Shown here: positions 6,331 through 16,949 of the stretch, piece by piece
Layout of the letters: every line of letters starts with the position of its first letter
Position numbering within the stretch: position 1 is the stretch's first letter
Assembly (NCBI GenBank): GCA_002713145.1
Contig: PAVS01000012.1
Span: 30,473-94,472, forward strand
Source of the DNA: Halobacteriovoraceae bacterium
GTDB lineage: Bacteria; Bdellovibrionota; Bacteriovoracia; Bacteriovoracales; Bacteriovoracaceae
Direction: 5' to 3'
DNA length: 64,000 nt
Translations under genes and position numbers: made by a program
Notes under the pieces: model-generated
Told to the model about the DNA's origin: nothing
Database searches by the model: none
Seen by the model: the letters and a program-made list of their open reading frames with translations, nothing else

Positions 6331-8705
6331 TTCTCTTTCGTTTTAAAAACCATCAGACTAAATTCATCTAAGCCGCTAAAATCCATCACTTGTTCACGAT
6401 ATTCGCTTTTGTGATAAAGCTCAAGTTGATCACTAAAATGGTTACTAAAAGGATTACCCGAAACACCGGTGGGGATGACTCCCAAACTTCGCTTTGGATT
6501 CGCCATATCAATCAATCGTCTTGTCGCCGGAGCATGCACCACTTCAAAACCTTTCTTAGCCACTTTATGACCAATATTATTAATCACATAGCGACCACCG
6601 TCAGCTTTCACGGGTCCTATATTGTAGATCAGATTGAGTGGAAATTGCTTACCAAAAGGATGCTTATACTCAACTGTATGCATTCTTCCCCACTTCCATA
6701 AACTGACTCTCTTACCAAACTTCTCTTCAATATTTTCTACCGCCTCTAAAAAAGAGAGGGTGATGATATCATTAGCATTTTCTACTTGGTCCGTTTCAAT
6801 ATTATCCCAAAAGCTGTGATCAAAATCATTTAAGAGCTTCTTGGTGGAATGCCAAAGATCTGCTATATTGCCTAACTTTTTGTATTCTTCCTCTGAGAGC
6901 TCATCTTTAAAAATATTGATAATAATCTGATAAAGCCATTCATGATAAATAAGGCAGCCTGTGGAATCTTTTTTGCAATCAAAATCCCAATTTTTTACAT
7001 GTTCAAGTGCCACCTGTTCTAGTTGAGTTAAGTCATTTGTTTTCAAGGCCAACTTGAGCCTTTCGACAACTCTATCTGCAACAGGAACAATAGTATCTGT
7101 TTGAATGGATTTCAATTCTTCCAAGTTCCATTTTTCTTGAGCGCTTAAAAGTTTTTGTAATCGAAAGTATCTTCCCGCCGGTTGCCAATAACCATCAAAG
7201 TGCGCAAACTCTTCTTGCTGAGGTCTGTAATTAGCAGAAACGATCACTCCATTCTCAGGGTTGACTAAATGGGGGTTCTCATCGGTGGAGTAGAAACGTT
7301 CTACTTCTTGAGTCCCATCCCAGCCTTTTAAAACCATGTCATAGGGAACACCTTCGGGAAGCTTAGGAAATTTTCCCATCACCCACCATGCAATATCTCC
7401 TGTCTTATTGACCCAACTAATATTTAGTCCAGGGGCTGCAGCATGCGAGACGGCATCTTTAAATTGTTCCACTGTTTTAGCCAGAGGAAATTGGTAAACA
7501 GTCTTTAAAACATTATTCTCTGGATGGTGGTAAGACCAATTTAGTGAGAGATTTGAACCACCAAGATTAAAATATTTTTCATCTAAAATCGGTCCATGAG
7601 GAGTGAGCGTAACTTCAATCGTTTCCGTTTTCCCTCCTTTCACCTTTATTTCTTCTTCATAGGTTTCTACATCCACCCACTCATTATTAAACATCACTTG
7701 ATTTTTATTTTCAGGGTTAAATCTCTCTTCATAAATTGTCAGGTCATCAACTTCGGCCATGGTGAGACCCCAAGCACTATAAGGAGTGTGGCCCATAACG
7801 GGAAAAGGAATGAGAGGGATAAAATTACCGTAGACTTCCAAGCTCGGTGATTTGATATGAGCTTCATAAAAAATATGAGGATTAGAAGTCGCGATATGGG
7901 GGTCATTGGCCAAGATAGGAAATCCTGACTTTGATCTGTGTCCAGCTAATACCCATGAATTAGACCCATGAAATTGGGGGACAATCTCATTGAGTTTTGA
8001 AAGTGCTTTATTCATATTTTTAAGGGTCTGATTATGAACAATTTTTTTCTCACCAAAATAATCATAATCAACTTTATCTCCTGTACGTAGCAACTCTAGT
8101 TTTTCTGGAGGAAGTTTATTGATCAGCTCATAATTGAGGACGTCCGAGTTCACCCCCTCTGCAAAAGTCAGAGCCATATAACCTGTCACACCGATGATTT
8201 CGGCGACAGTAAATTTTTGGGGAGTATAACCCATAATGCTAAATTCAAGAGGCAAAGGTTGAGTTTCAATAAAATCGTGGACTCCAGCTAGAAACGCTTG
8301 TGCTAGAGAATAAGGTTTTTGGTTTTCTAAGGTGTTATATTTTTCGTAAAGAAATTCAGCGTGCTTTTTGAGGCGTAATCTTCTGAGCATTTTATCCGTA
8401 TCAAGGAGATCTTTACCAAAAACTTCACTTAACTCACCATTGACGGTTCTTCTCAGCAAGTCCATTTGAAACAATCTATCACTGGCCATGATAAAGCCAA
8501 GTACACGATAAGCATCTCTATCCGTTTTAGCCTTGATATGAGGAATCCCATATTTATCAAAACGAACTTTCACATTATGATCGAGAGAAGGAATATATTT
8601 CTCACCATAACGATCGGGAACCGTGTACTGGACAAAACAAAGCCCAAGGAATACAGCAAAAAGGAGGATGACCATTGTCCAAGAAAAGAATTTTTTCATG
8701 GACAT
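6327..8705 (-). CDS. Penicillin acylase family Ntn-hydrolase, membrane-anchored
   Basis: 792 residues. An N-terminal hydrophobic segment (about 8-25) acts as signal or anchor. The precursor should cut itself before Ser248 in FHGSNSWVLAG, leaving that Ser as the N-terminal nucleophile of the beta chain, as in penicillin G acylase (SNxWV). The downstream ANDPHI and Asn-rich oxyanion regions fit the family, as does the length. The substrate is unknown; relatives cleave N-acyl amides such as penicillins or acyl-homoserine lactones. The start ATG has AGG six bases upstream; a second ATG two codons later is possible. Confidence 0.9.
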   Translation of the reverse strand: MSMKKFFSWTMVILLFAVFLGLCFVQYTVPDRYGEKYIPSLDHNVKVRFDKYGIPHIKAKTDRDAYRVLGFIMASDRLFQMDLLRRTVNGELSEVFGKDLLDTDKMLRRLRLKKHAEFLYEKYNTLENQKPYSLAQAFLAGVHDFIETQPLPLEFSIMGYTPQKFTVAEIIGVTGYMALTFAEGVNSDVLNYELINKLPPEKLELLRTGDKVDYDYFGEKKIVHNQTLKNMNKALSKLNEIVPQFHGSNSWVLAGHRSKSGFPILANDPHIATSNPHIFYEAHIKSPSLEVYGNFIPLIPFPVMGHTPYSAWGLTMAEVDDLTIYEERFNPENKNQVMFNNEWVDVETYEEEIKVKGGKTETIEVTLTPHGPILDEKYFNLGGSNLSLNWSYHHPENNVLKTVYQFPLAKTVEQFKDAVSHAAAPGLNISWVNKTGDIAWWVMGKFPKLPEGVPYDMVLKGWDGTQEVERFYSTDENPHLVNPENGVIVSANYRPQQEEFAHFDGYWQPAGRYFRLQKLLSAQEKWNLEELKSIQTDTIVPVADRVVERLKLALKTNDLTQLEQVALEHVKNWDFDCKKDSTGCLIYHEWLYQIIINIFKDELSEEEYKKLGNIADLWHSTKKLLNDFDHSFWDNIETDQVENANDIITLSFLEAVENIEEKFGKRVSLWKWGRMHTVEYKHPFGKQFPLNLIYNIGPVKADGGRYVINNIGHKVAKKGFEVVHAPATRRLIDMANPKRSLGVIPTGVSGNPFSNHFSDQLELYHKSEYREQVMDFSGLDEFSLMVFKTKEN

Positions 8706-8747
8706 AGACTACCTGAGATTTTTTTAAATGACCAATATCATTGAGTT

Positions 8748-9968
8748 TTAACTGGCCCTAGCTAGCACTCGGTTCACATCAGCTTTGAGATAATACTCAA
8801 CAAGATTGTTAATAACTCCCTTACAACCCACGCCCAAGATTTGGTTTCTCACCTGGTAAACAAAGCTTTTTGAAAAACGAAGTGGCTTTTCAGGCTTGAG
8901 CTGACTACGCAGAGCAGCTAACTCAAACTTATTATTCATCGGAATAAGCTCACTGAGAAAATACTCAATAAGTTCAGAATATTTTGAATTGGTGGCATCA
9001 AGTGAGAGATTTCCAAAATGGTTAATTTGCTCTGGTAGCGACACTAAACTCTCCAGAGATATAAGCCCGGAGAAATGATCCAACCTTACAAAGCCAGCTC
9101 CCATTTGATCGCTAAATTGAGTCCCTTCTTCATTAATATAGAGACAGTTTCCAAATTGTTCTTTTAAAATTTCCCCAATGGTATCGTTTAATGTGCCCTC
9201 GAGAATTTTTAAATAGGAAAAGAGGGTTTTAAATAATACATCTTCGGATTGATATCCTTTGGCAAGTTCCATTTCAGCTAGAAAGAGTTCGTTGCGCACA
9301 TGTGGCGAAAGTTTACAAAAGACTTGAGGAGGCAGAACAAATGACTTAAACATTGTTTTTAGATCTCTTGCCCCATTTAAATTCTCAATCAAAGGATTAG
9401 AGCGCATAATTTTGAGTCCATCTTCCATATATTCTTTTCTAAAATGTTCTTGATTCAAGTGATCTTGAACCACCAAGGGAAAGCTCAAGCCCCCAAGATA
9501 AGGATGGACAGAATCCACTTTTTCTTGTTGATAAACATTATCTACATATAAGTTAGAAATATAATAAGAGGTTTCTTCAAACTCAGCAGATACGAGGTCA
9601 AAGTCAGTTATTTTAAACCACACATCGACTTGTTTGCTATCATAAAAGGGCAACGTTCTCTTGTAGTCATTTATTTCACGATGCACACTTTGAACTTTGG
9701 CGATCCAAAATTGATGGTAATCTGTAATATACAAATGGGTATCTTTTCCCAGTTTTCTATTCTCTTCTAAAACGGCATTCAATTTTTCAAAATCAACAGA
9801 TTCAGAATTCATTCCCACTTTTCCCCAATACATATAGGAGCTAGAAAACTCTCCTGACTTTATTTGAGATTGAAGTGCATAATAGAATTCATGGGCCTGA
9901 GATTTATAATTCTGGGCCTTATTGATCATAGGATTAAAGACTAAGTAAAAATGGTGTGATTTATTCAT
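8748..9968 (-). CDS. Conserved-looking cytoplasmic protein of unknown function
   Basis: 406 residues without signal peptide or membrane helix, aromatic-rich in the first 180 residues. I see no nucleotide-binding loop, metal motif or known domain. The start has AAGGGGAG four bases upstream and looks secure. It lies 42 bases upstream of the acylase gene on the same strand, so the two may be co-transcribed. Confidence 0.6.
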   Translation of the reverse strand: MNKSHHFYLVFNPMINKAQNYKSQAHEFYYALQSQIKSGEFSSSYMYWGKVGMNSESVDFEKLNAVLEENRKLGKDTHLYITDYHQFWIAKVQSVHREINDYKRTLPFYDSKQVDVWFKITDFDLVSAEFEETSYYISNLYVDNVYQQEKVDSVHPYLGGLSFPLVVQDHLNQEHFRKEYMEDGLKIMRSNPLIENLNGARDLKTMFKSFVLPPQVFCKLSPHVRNELFLAEMELAKGYQSEDVLFKTLFSYLKILEGTLNDTIGEILKEQFGNCLYINEEGTQFSDQMGAGFVRLDHFSGLISLESLVSLPEQINHFGNLSLDATNSKYSELIEYFLSELIPMNNKFELAALRSQLKPEKPLRFSKSFVYQVRNQILGVGCKGVINNLVEYYLKADVNRVLARAS

Positions 9969-10055
9969 AACTCCCCTTCCAATACATGTTTAGCTTATCG
10001 GAAGAGGAGTATATTACCTGAGCAAAAAGATCGAGCTACTCGTTTTATTAACTAC

Positions 10056-11144
10056 TTAGAGTAGTTTCTTAATTTCAGCTTCAAGGGTCTGGACTCCGCC
10101 TTCAACTTTTTGGTTGTTGATGATAAAGGCAGGGGTTCCCGTGATTCCTTGGGCAGATAGTGTGGCATTGGTATTCATCATAAATTCTTGAGCCTCAGGA
10201 GACTGAAGACATTTTTTAAATTCCTCTGCTTTAAGTCCCGCTGATTGAGCAACTGCTACAACTTCATCAGCGTTTGGTCCGTGTGAATGACCAGGAGCTG
10301 AGTGATCATGTGGCTCTGAATTTTTTGCAAATGCTTTATCATGATAGCTCCAAAACTTTTCTTCTCCTTGCTTATGAGCGCAGAATCCACCTTTAACATA
10401 CATACCACTTTGTCCATTAGGTCTTAGTGAATAATTAATCTGAGTAAAAGAAATTTTATCCTTATATTTTTTAAGAATTTCTTTCACTTCGGGATGAGCA
10501 TGTTGGCAATGTCCGCAAGTATAGTCGGCGATTTCAATCACTTTAATTTTTGAGTCTTTATTTCCCGTGGTTGGAAAACCATCAGTAGAAATTTCCATCT
10601 TAGGCGCCACAGGTCCAGCAATCAATGACTGGTAGGCTCCATCCGCTTCCATTTTTTTAACTTCTTCTTGAAAAATTTCAGCAACTTTTTGGCTTTTTAA
10701 ATATCCGCTTATTTGTGACTTCATAGATTCAAAAGTAACTTCTTTAGGGAGTCTTGAGCGGCTTTGCTCAAATAGAGCCTTCATTTCTTTATCACTCGGC
10801 TCAGGGATGTCCAAAAGATCCATCAGTTTGGGAGGGTTATCCATATCTTCTAATTTATCTTGTTTTTTAGCGAGATAAACTCTTAAGGCATATTCTTTGA
10901 AAATATTTTGATTTTTAGAATAGGCTTCAAATTCGTTTCTATAGACTAAATTTGCAAGCTCTGCTGGAAGATCTTTTCTGGTTACGGTCTCACCAGAGAT
11001 TTTAAACAAAGGTCCTGTTTCTGAACTGGCCATTGTCTCACCGGAACACCCACCAGAAGCATCACTCAAGGAACTTCTCATCGGTTTGTCGTCATTACAC
11101 GCTACAGTAAGTAGTACTAAAATGATTAAATAAATTACTTTCAT
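10056..11144 (-). CDS. DsbA-like thioredoxin-fold lipoprotein with a SurA-like N-terminal region
   Basis: 362 residues. The lipoprotein signal ends LTVAC. Residues of about 40-150 are helical and resemble the N-terminal chaperone part of SurA/PrsA proteins. A thioredoxin/DsbA domain follows, with active site CGHC in ADYTCGHCQHAHPEV and the cis-Pro loop GITGTPAF. The helical insert holds a His-rich stretch HDHSAPGHSHG that could bind metal. It probably acts in periplasmic thiol oxidation or isomerisation. The start is the internal ATG with GGAG five bases upstream, which restores a clean signal; a longer frame begins at 11180. A paralogue lies at 50004-51032. Confidence 0.8.
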   Translation of the reverse strand: MKVIYLIILVLLTVACNDDKPMRSSLSDASGGCSGETMASSETGPLFKISGETVTRKDLPAELANLVYRNEFEAYSKNQNIFKEYALRVYLAKKQDKLEDMDNPPKLMDLLDIPEPSDKEMKALFEQSRSRLPKEVTFESMKSQISGYLKSQKVAEIFQEEVKKMEADGAYQSLIAGPVAPKMEISTDGFPTTGNKDSKIKVIEIADYTCGHCQHAHPEVKEILKKYKDKISFTQINYSLRPNGQSGMYVKGGFCAHKQGEEKFWSYHDKAFAKNSEPHDHSAPGHSHGPNADEVVAVAQSAGLKAEEFKKCLQSPEAQEFMMNTNATLSAQGITGTPAFIINNQKVEGGVQTLEAEIKKLL

Positions 11145-11179
11145 ATCAACTCCATACATTGTTTTAGATAACTTTAGCA

Positions 11180-12397
11180 CTAAGCTCTCGTTCGTTTAAG
11201 ACCCACTGCTCCAATCTCAATAAGGGTATCTAGGGCGGACTTCCAGACACTCAATGAGGGGTCTGGTGCCTTGCCGGCTCCCATACGATGAATTTGTTGA
11301 GTGTACCAGGTAATCTCTAAGGGGATCATTTTGTCTAAAAACTTCACTCCTAATTTTTTTTCTGTTAACTCAAAGGCATACTCTTGATCTAAAATCATTT
11401 TCTTAGGTAAATCAGGGTCGACACAGAGAGGTCTGGCCATCCCTGCTAAATCGATATGACTTAATTCAAGGGCTTGATTGATACTCCTTGCACTTCTAAA
11501 TCCACCAGTGAGCATAAGCGGTGTTTGCAAAAGTGCTTTTGCTTTTTCGGCGTAATCAATAAAGTACGCTTCTCTTTGATGAGTTCTTTTTTTATGGCCC
11601 ATCATCGCACTCGCCTCATAAGTTCCACCAGAAACTTCAACAAAATCTAAATTCAATTGATCACAAAGTTTGAGCACGGTCATGGATTCTTCTTTACTGA
11701 AACCACCTTTTTGAAAATCTGCCGAATTGATCTTCAAAGAAACCCCAAAATCCGCAGAGGTATTTTCTTTAATACCTCGGCAAATGCGTGTGAGAAATCT
11801 CGCCCTATTTTCTAATGGGCCTCCCCATAGATCCTCTCTTTGATTGTGCAGAGGAGAGAGAAATTGACTGACAAGATACCCATGGGCCCCGTGAACTTGG
11901 ACCCCATCAAATCCCGCTTGCTCCGCTTTTTGAGCGGTGGTAATAAACTGCTCAATAATACTTTCAATTTCATGGTGCAAAAGTGCTTTAGGGGTATGAA
12001 AAGCCTTTTTAAGATGAGATTGAAAACCGACAGCTGAAGGCGCAACAGGATTTTTATTGAGGAATTTAGGAGATTGTTTTCCAGGGTGATTGATTTGCAT
12101 ATAAACCAAAGCCCCCTCTTGATGAACTGAATCTGCCCATTTTTTAAAAGGCTCCAAGTCTTTGACTTCTTCATCTAAGACTACATTATTATTTTCTCCC
12201 AAATGGTTTTTATCCACCATCACATTTCCAGTGATAATAAGTCCTGCTCCCCCTTGTGCCCAAGTGCCATAGGCCCTTTCAAATTTGTGATCAGGAAGAT
12301 GAGAGCTTCCCATATTCTCACTCATAGCAGCTTTGACAATACGATTTTTGGTGCAGCGACCACTTTTAAAAACAAGTTTTTCATTTAAATTTGTCAT
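11180..12397 (-). CDS. NADH:flavin oxidoreductase of the old yellow enzyme family
   Basis: 405 residues forming an FMN-binding TIM barrel. Family markers are MYMQINHPGKQ-like VYMQINHPGKQ, FDGVQVHGAHGYLVSQFLSP and NQREDLWGGPLENRARF. It reduces activated alkenes with NAD(P)H; the physiological substrate is not clear. It lacks the extra FeS and second flavin domain of dienoyl-CoA reductases. Its start overlaps the stop of proB by four bases, so it sits in one operon with proB and the HD gene. Confidence 0.88.
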   Translation of the reverse strand: MTNLNEKLVFKSGRCTKNRIVKAAMSENMGSSHLPDHKFERAYGTWAQGGAGLIITGNVMVDKNHLGENNNVVLDEEVKDLEPFKKWADSVHQEGALVYMQINHPGKQSPKFLNKNPVAPSAVGFQSHLKKAFHTPKALLHHEIESIIEQFITTAQKAEQAGFDGVQVHGAHGYLVSQFLSPLHNQREDLWGGPLENRARFLTRICRGIKENTSADFGVSLKINSADFQKGGFSKEESMTVLKLCDQLNLDFVEVSGGTYEASAMMGHKKRTHQREAYFIDYAEKAKALLQTPLMLTGGFRSARSINQALELSHIDLAGMARPLCVDPDLPKKMILDQEYAFELTEKKLGVKFLDKMIPLEITWYTQQIHRMGAGKAPDPSLSVWKSALDTLIEIGAVGLKRTRA

Positions 12398-13494
12398 GTC
12401 AGTTTCTTTTTCAAGATGAGATTATTTTTATGAATGATGACTTTTGAATGTGGGTTTTTAATGGCCGTATTAAGATCCGAACTTTTTAATTTTTTAATTT
12501 TCTCAACTTCTAAAGAGCTATACTCAGTGATACCAAAAGCGATGGTTTCATTTTGATATTTTATGGCAATACAATCACCTCGCAAAAACTTCCCTCTCAC
12601 GGACTTTACTCCTACAGGTAAAAGAGATGAGTTTTTTAATAATGCTTGCTTGGCCCCAAGATCTATTTGAAGACTCGCTCCCGACTTGGTGCGTGTCAGA
12701 ATCCAAGATTTTTTAGCGGTAAGTTTTTTATTTTGTCCTTCAAACCACGTTCCCTCTTTATCCAAAATAGCTCTGGTGATGGGCTGTTCAAAATCATAAC
12801 TCGCAATATAGACATCTATTCCTAGAGGTGTGAGTTTTCTAACCGCCTCTAGTTTAGTCAGCATCCCTCCTCGTCCTGTAAGAGATTTTTTGGCAAGATC
12901 AATTTCGGTAAACTCTTGATCAAATAAAACTTTTTTAAATTTTTTTGCGCCTTCTTCATCTGGAGAGCGATCATACAATCCATCTGCCCCTGTCAGCATG
13001 CAGAGTAATTTTGCATTCATGAGTTCACATATTAAAGCTGAAAGCTGATCATTATCCCCAAAAGCAATCTCATCAAAACTCACGGTATCGTTTTCATTTA
13101 CAATGGGGAGAATATGATTATGAAGGAGCTGAAAAAGACTTGAACGAATATTCAGGCTTCTTTTTCTGTGCTTAAAGTCTTCATGGGTAAGGAGAACTTG
13201 GGCGACATTTTTCTTATATTTTTTAAGTTCCCGAGAAAATTCTTGAATGATGAAGGGTTGGCCAACTGCTGAACTCGCTTGCAATGAGCTCATCTCTAAT
13301 TTTGAAAAATTCTCGATACATTTTTTTCCCGCATTAACCGCTCCTGAACAAACCAGTACCACTTGATAACCAGATGTTTCCAGGTTCATTAGGTCAGAGA
13401 CAATCGTTTTTATTTTCCCTCGGTCAATAAGACCCGCAGGCTTAGTGACAGCAAGAGAACTTAATTTGACGACGATGAGTTTATTTGGATTCAA
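12394..13494 (-). CDS. proB: Glutamate 5-kinase with C-terminal PUA domain
   Basis: 366 residues: an amino acid kinase domain (NKLIVVKLSS, VLVCSGAVNAGKK, IVNENDTVSFDEIAFGDND, LTGADGLYD, GRGGMLTKLEA) and a PUA domain (about 280-350). It phosphorylates glutamate for proline synthesis; no proA is in the window. The start is placed at a TTG that has AGAGGTGG three to four bases upstream and overlaps the HD-gene stop by 14 bases. A longer frame from 13569 would add unrelated residues shared with the upstream gene. The active-site loop KLSSLAV is less typical than the usual KxGSS. Confidence 0.85.
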   Translation of the reverse strand: MNPNKLIVVKLSSLAVTKPAGLIDRGKIKTIVSDLMNLETSGYQVVLVCSGAVNAGKKCIENFSKLEMSSLQASSAVGQPFIIQEFSRELKKYKKNVAQVLLTHEDFKHRKRSLNIRSSLFQLLHNHILPIVNENDTVSFDEIAFGDNDQLSALICELMNAKLLCMLTGADGLYDRSPDEEGAKKFKKVLFDQEFTEIDLAKKSLTGRGGMLTKLEAVRKLTPLGIDVYIASYDFEQPITRAILDKEGTWFEGQNKKLTAKKSWILTRTKSGASLQIDLGAKQALLKNSSLLPVGVKSVRGKFLRGDCIAIKYQNETIAFGITEYSSLEVEKIKKLKSSDLNTAIKNPHSKVIIHKNNLILKKKLT

Positions 13495-14116
13495 TACCCA
13501 CCTCTTGGGTAAAAGCATGAAGAAAGTTTTGCATAAAGAGCACTCTTTTTTCTGCTTCTTTTTGGCCAAGTGTTGTGTTCATCATTGCGGGTAATTTAAA
13601 CAGCTTTGTAAAATAATGATCAAGAGTATATTTCTTATCGTCATAATCTCTTTGTTTGGCCCAAGGATCTTCTGGATGATAATAATGGGCCCCCATTTTT
13701 GATCCCACTGTGGTTGTGCGCATAATTCCAATGGCCCCGAGAGTATCTAGCCTGTCTGCATCTTGAAGAATTTGTGATTCAAGAGTTGAAGGTTTTTCTC
13801 CTCGAGAAAAGCTATGCTCAATAATGATTTTTTTAATTGCAGCTATTTCTGCTGGTGAATAATCAGCTTGCAGCAGTAACTCTTCAGCTTTATGTGCAGC
13901 AAACTCTGAGCCTTTTTTTCTTTCAGGGTGGTCCTTAGGAAGATTCACAATATCATGTAAAAGGGCAGCTGGGAGCAAGAGATTTAAATCAGCTCCAAGT
14001 TGCTCACCAAAGAGAGTACAGGTTTTGAGAATCCTTTTGATATGAGCAAAATCATGACTGGGGTCATCATGTTCATAAAAAGGTATGGCCAGCGTCGTTA
14101 GTTTTTTAAAATTCAT
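13481..14116 (-). CDS. HD-domain metal-dependent phosphohydrolase
   Basis: 211 residues. The HD superfamily ligands are visible as HDFAHIKRI, LLHDIVN and the later QDADRLD. Family members cut phosphate esters of nucleotides or related substrates; this one is of the YedJ-like group with unknown substrate. The ATG has GAG five bases upstream; an in-frame TTG twelve bases earlier is less likely. The gene starts just after the aconitase terminator and overlaps proB by 14 bases, suggesting coupled translation with proB. Confidence 0.8.
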   Translation of the reverse strand: MNFKKLTTLAIPFYEHDDPSHDFAHIKRILKTCTLFGEQLGADLNLLLPAALLHDIVNLPKDHPERKKGSEFAAHKAEELLLQADYSPAEIAAIKKIIIEHSFSRGEKPSTLESQILQDADRLDTLGAIGIMRTTTVGSKMGAHYYHPEDPWAKQRDYDDKKYTLDHYFTKLFKLPAMMNTTLGQKEAEKRVLFMQNFLHAFTQEVGIESK

Positions 14117-14124
14117 AGTCTCAA

Positions 14125-14158
14125 CCAAAAAGCCCCCATTTCTGGGGGCTGCTTTTTT
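14125..14158 (-). terminator. Rho-independent terminator of acnA
   Basis: On the minus strand, AGCCCCCA-GAAA-TGGGGGCT (14131-14138 with 14143-14150) and then TTTTT. The eight-bp GC-rich stem with a GAAA tetraloop is strong. It ends only about ten bases before the HD gene start, so HD-proB expression depends on read-through or a promoter hidden here. Confidence 0.88.
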
Positions 14159-14164
14159 AATTTT

Positions 14165-16831
14165 TTATTGATTCAAGTTTCTGAGAACGTAGTGAAGGAT
14201 ACCACCATTGCGGTAGTAATTGAGCTCATTCAGCGTGTCGATTCTTGAGCGCAATTTAATCGCTTTTTTATCTCCACTGGCATATGTGATTTCACAATCA
14301 AGGGTTCCTCCTGGCTCGAGTTCATTAATACCTGTGATATTAATTTCTTCGTCCCCTTTGAGCTCTAATGATTTTCTATTTTCATTATTCATGAATTCTA
14401 AGGGGAGAACACCCATACCGATTAAGTTTGAACGGTGAATTCGCTCAAAACTCTCAACGATGACTGCTCTTACACCTTGAAGTCTCGTCCCTTTGGCTGC
14501 CCAGTCTCTAGAAGAGCCAGTTCCATATTCTTTTCCTGCCACAACCACAAGCTCAGTATTATTTTCTTTATGTCTCATGGCCGCATCATAGATAGGCATT
14601 TGCTCGCCATTAAATTTGGTATAACCACCTTCAACTCCATCGAGCATTTCGTTTTTAATTCTAATATTGGCAAATGTCCCACGAGTCATGACTCTATCAT
14701 TACCTCTTCGTGAACCATAAGAGTTGAAATCTTTTATAGCCACCCCATGCTCTTGCAGATATTTACCTGCAGGAGAATCAGCTTTTATATTCCCCGCTGG
14801 AGAAATATGATCAGTCGTTGTTGAGTCCGCCAAGATCGCGAGCACTTTAGCCGCTTTGATATCTTCGACCCCTTCCGGATTTTTTGTCATCCCTTCAAAA
14901 AATGGTGGGTTTTGAATATAAGTTGAACTTTCATCCCAGCTATAAGTCTCACCAGTAGAAGTTTCAATGGCCTGCCACTCAGGAGTTCCTTTAAAAACAT
15001 CCGAGTAACGTTTTTGAAACATGTCTGCACTCAATGCTTTTGCGACTGTCTCAGCAATTTCTTGATTTGAAGGCCAGATGTCTTTTAAATAAACATCATT
15101 TCCGTCTTTATCTTTACCGAGGCTATCTTTAGCGAGATCAACTTTCATGCTCCCTGCAATAGCATAAGCAACAACGAGAGGAGGAGATGCAAGGTAGTTG
15201 GCTTTCACATCAGGAGAGATTCTTCCTTCAAAGTTTCTATTTCCTGATAAGACAGAAGTCGCAACCAAATCACCTTCATTGATGGCTTTGGAAAATTCTG
15301 GTCTCAGTGGCCCTGAGTTTCCGATACATGTGGTACACCCATAACCAACCAAGTTAAATCCTAACTCATCCAGGTCTTTTTGCAGCCCACAAGCTTCTAA
15401 ATAATCCGTGACAACTTGAGAACCAGGGGCCAATGACGTTTTCACCCATGGCTTTACTTTTAGTCCAAGCTCTTTTGCTTTTCTTGCCACAAGTCCTGCA
15501 CCCACCATAACTGAGGGGTTAGAAGTATTGGTACAGCTCGTGATGGCAGCAATGACCACATCACCTTGATCAATCGAGAAGTCTTTACCCTCCACCGGAA
15601 CAGATTTATTGGGATCACTTACTTTAAATGTATCTTTAAGAGCCGTGTTAAAAGCCGTGCTGGCTGAAGTTAATTCAATTCTATCTTGTGGTCTTTTTGG
15701 TCCAGAGATAGCAGCGGTAACAGTTCCCATATCCAATTCAAGAGTATCCGTAAAAACCGGCTCATCACCTTTGTTTCTCCAAAGCCCTTGCTCTTTAGCA
15801 TAAGCTTCTACTAGGGCAACTCTATCAGCATCTCTATTAGAAAATTTTAAGTAACGAATAGTTTCATCATCAATAGGAAAAAATCCCATCGTCGCACCAT
15901 ATTCAGGGGCCATATTAGCAATGGTTGCTCGATCAGCAAGAGAAAGGTTATCTAATCCGTCGCCATAAAATTCAACAAATTTTCCTACCACACCTTTTTT
16001 ACGAAGCATCTCAACGACTCTTAAAACTAAGTCTGTCGCAGTGACTCCTTCAGTCATCTTTCCAGTGAGTTTAAAACCTACCACTTCTGGAATAAGCATG
16101 GTAACAGCTTGACCGAGCATAGCGGCTTCCGCTTCGATACCACCGACTCCCCAACCGAGAACGGCAAGTCCATTAATCATGGTTGTATGGGAATCTGTAC
16201 CTACAAGCGAGTCGCAATAGGCAACAGTTTTACCACCTTCATCTTTCGTCCACACAACTTGAGCTGTATATTCTAAGTTTACTTGGTGAATAATACCGGT
16301 TCCCGGAGGAACAACTCTAAAGTTTTCAAATGCGTTCTGACCCCATTTTAAAAACTCATAACGCTCTTTATTTCTTTCGAATTCTAATTTTACGTTTTGT
16401 TTAAATGAACTTGGGTCCCCATAATTATCCACCATAACCGAGTGATCAATAACAAGATCCACAGGTACTTGAGGGTTAATTTTCTGAGCATCACCACCCA
16501 AGTCTTTGATGGCATCTCTCATAGCAGCTAAATCAACAACCGCTGGAACACCTGTAAAGTCTTGCATCATAACCCTTGAGGGGTAAAAATTGATTTCATT
16601 ATCAGATGTTTTATTGCTGGCCCATTGGTTCATTCCCACCAAGTCTTCTTTTTTAACAGTTGTACCGTCTTCTTTTCTCAGAAGGTTCTCTGTTAAAACT
16701 TTTAATGACTTGGGAAGTTTTGAAATATCTCCTAAGCCGTTTTTCTCGGCCTCTTTAAGAGAGTAGTACTCATATGACTTCCCTCCTACATCGAGAGTTT
16801 TTTTACTGTTAAATGAATTAACATCTGACAT
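14165..16831 (-). CDS. acnA: Aconitate hydratase A
   Basis: 888 residues, full length for AcnA/IRP-type aconitase. The 4Fe-4S ligands are seen in [12 protein letters not shown] and [14 protein letters not shown]. Substrate-site motifs include [11 protein letters not shown] and the swivel-domain [13 protein letters not shown]. It converts citrate to isocitrate in the TCA cycle and related enzymes also bind mRNA when the cluster is lost. The start codon has AAAGGATC upstream. It has its own promoter and terminator, so is a single-gene transcript. Confidence 0.97.
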   Translation of the reverse strand: MSDVNSFNSKKTLDVGGKSYEYYSLKEAEKNGLGDISKLPKSLKVLTENLLRKEDGTTVKKEDLVGMNQWASNKTSDNEINFYPSRVMMQDFTGVPAVVDLAAMRDAIKDLGGDAQKINPQVPVDLVIDHSVMVDNYGDPSSFKQNVKLEFERNKERYEFLKWGQNAFENFRVVPPGTGIIHQVNLEYTAQVVWTKDEGGKTVAYCDSLVGTDSHTTMINGLAVLGWGVGGIEAEAAMLGQAVTMLIPEVVGFKLTGKMTEGVTATDLVLRVVEMLRKKGVVGKFVEFYGDGLDNLSLADRATIANMAPEYGATMGFFPIDDETIRYLKFSNRDADRVALVEAYAKEQGLWRNKGDEPVFTDTLELDMGTVTAAISGPKRPQDRIELTSASTAFNTALKDTFKVSDPNKSVPVEGKDFSIDQGDVVIAAITSCTNTSNPSVMVGAGLVARKAKELGLKVKPWVKTSLAPGSQVVTDYLEACGLQKDLDELGFNLVGYGCTTCIGNSGPLRPEFSKAINEGDLVATSVLSGNRNFEGRISPDVKANYLASPPLVVAYAIAGSMKVDLAKDSLGKDKDGNDVYLKDIWPSNQEIAETVAKALSADMFQKRYSDVFKGTPEWQAIETSTGETYSWDESSTYIQNPPFFEGMTKNPEGVEDIKAAKVLAILADSTTTDHISPAGNIKADSPAGKYLQEHGVAIKDFNSYGSRRGNDRVMTRGTFANIRIKNEMLDGVEGGYTKFNGEQMPIYDAAMRHKENNTELVVVAGKEYGTGSSRDWAAKGTRLQGVRAVIVESFERIHRSNLIGMGVLPLEFMNNENRKSLELKGDEEINITGINELEPGGTLDCEITYASGDKKAIKLRSRIDTLNELNYYRNGGILHYVLRNLNQ

Positions 16832-16872
16832 AGTGCTGATCCTTTTTAAATATGATGATAGTAAACTTGGCT

Positions 16873-16901
16873 ATTATAGACTAAAAAGCACCATAACAAA
16901 A
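16873..16901 (-). promoter_or_regulatory. Probable vegetative promoter of acnA
   Basis: On the minus strand a perfect -10 TATAAT (16873-16878) lies about 40 bases before the acnA start. A weak -35 such as TTTTGT sits 17 bases upstream. The same TATAATAGCC string occurs in front of the DJ-1 gene (near 19098) and the 42475-44112 gene (near 44155). Confidence 0.5.
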
Positions 16902-16949
16902 TGTTGGGATAAAAAATCTCTTGAAAAATAACCTTCTGCGTCGCTTTCG

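Noticed and set aside
8466..8744. 92-codon plus-strand frame inside the acylase gene
   Set aside because: Shadow of the strongly supported minus-strand gene.
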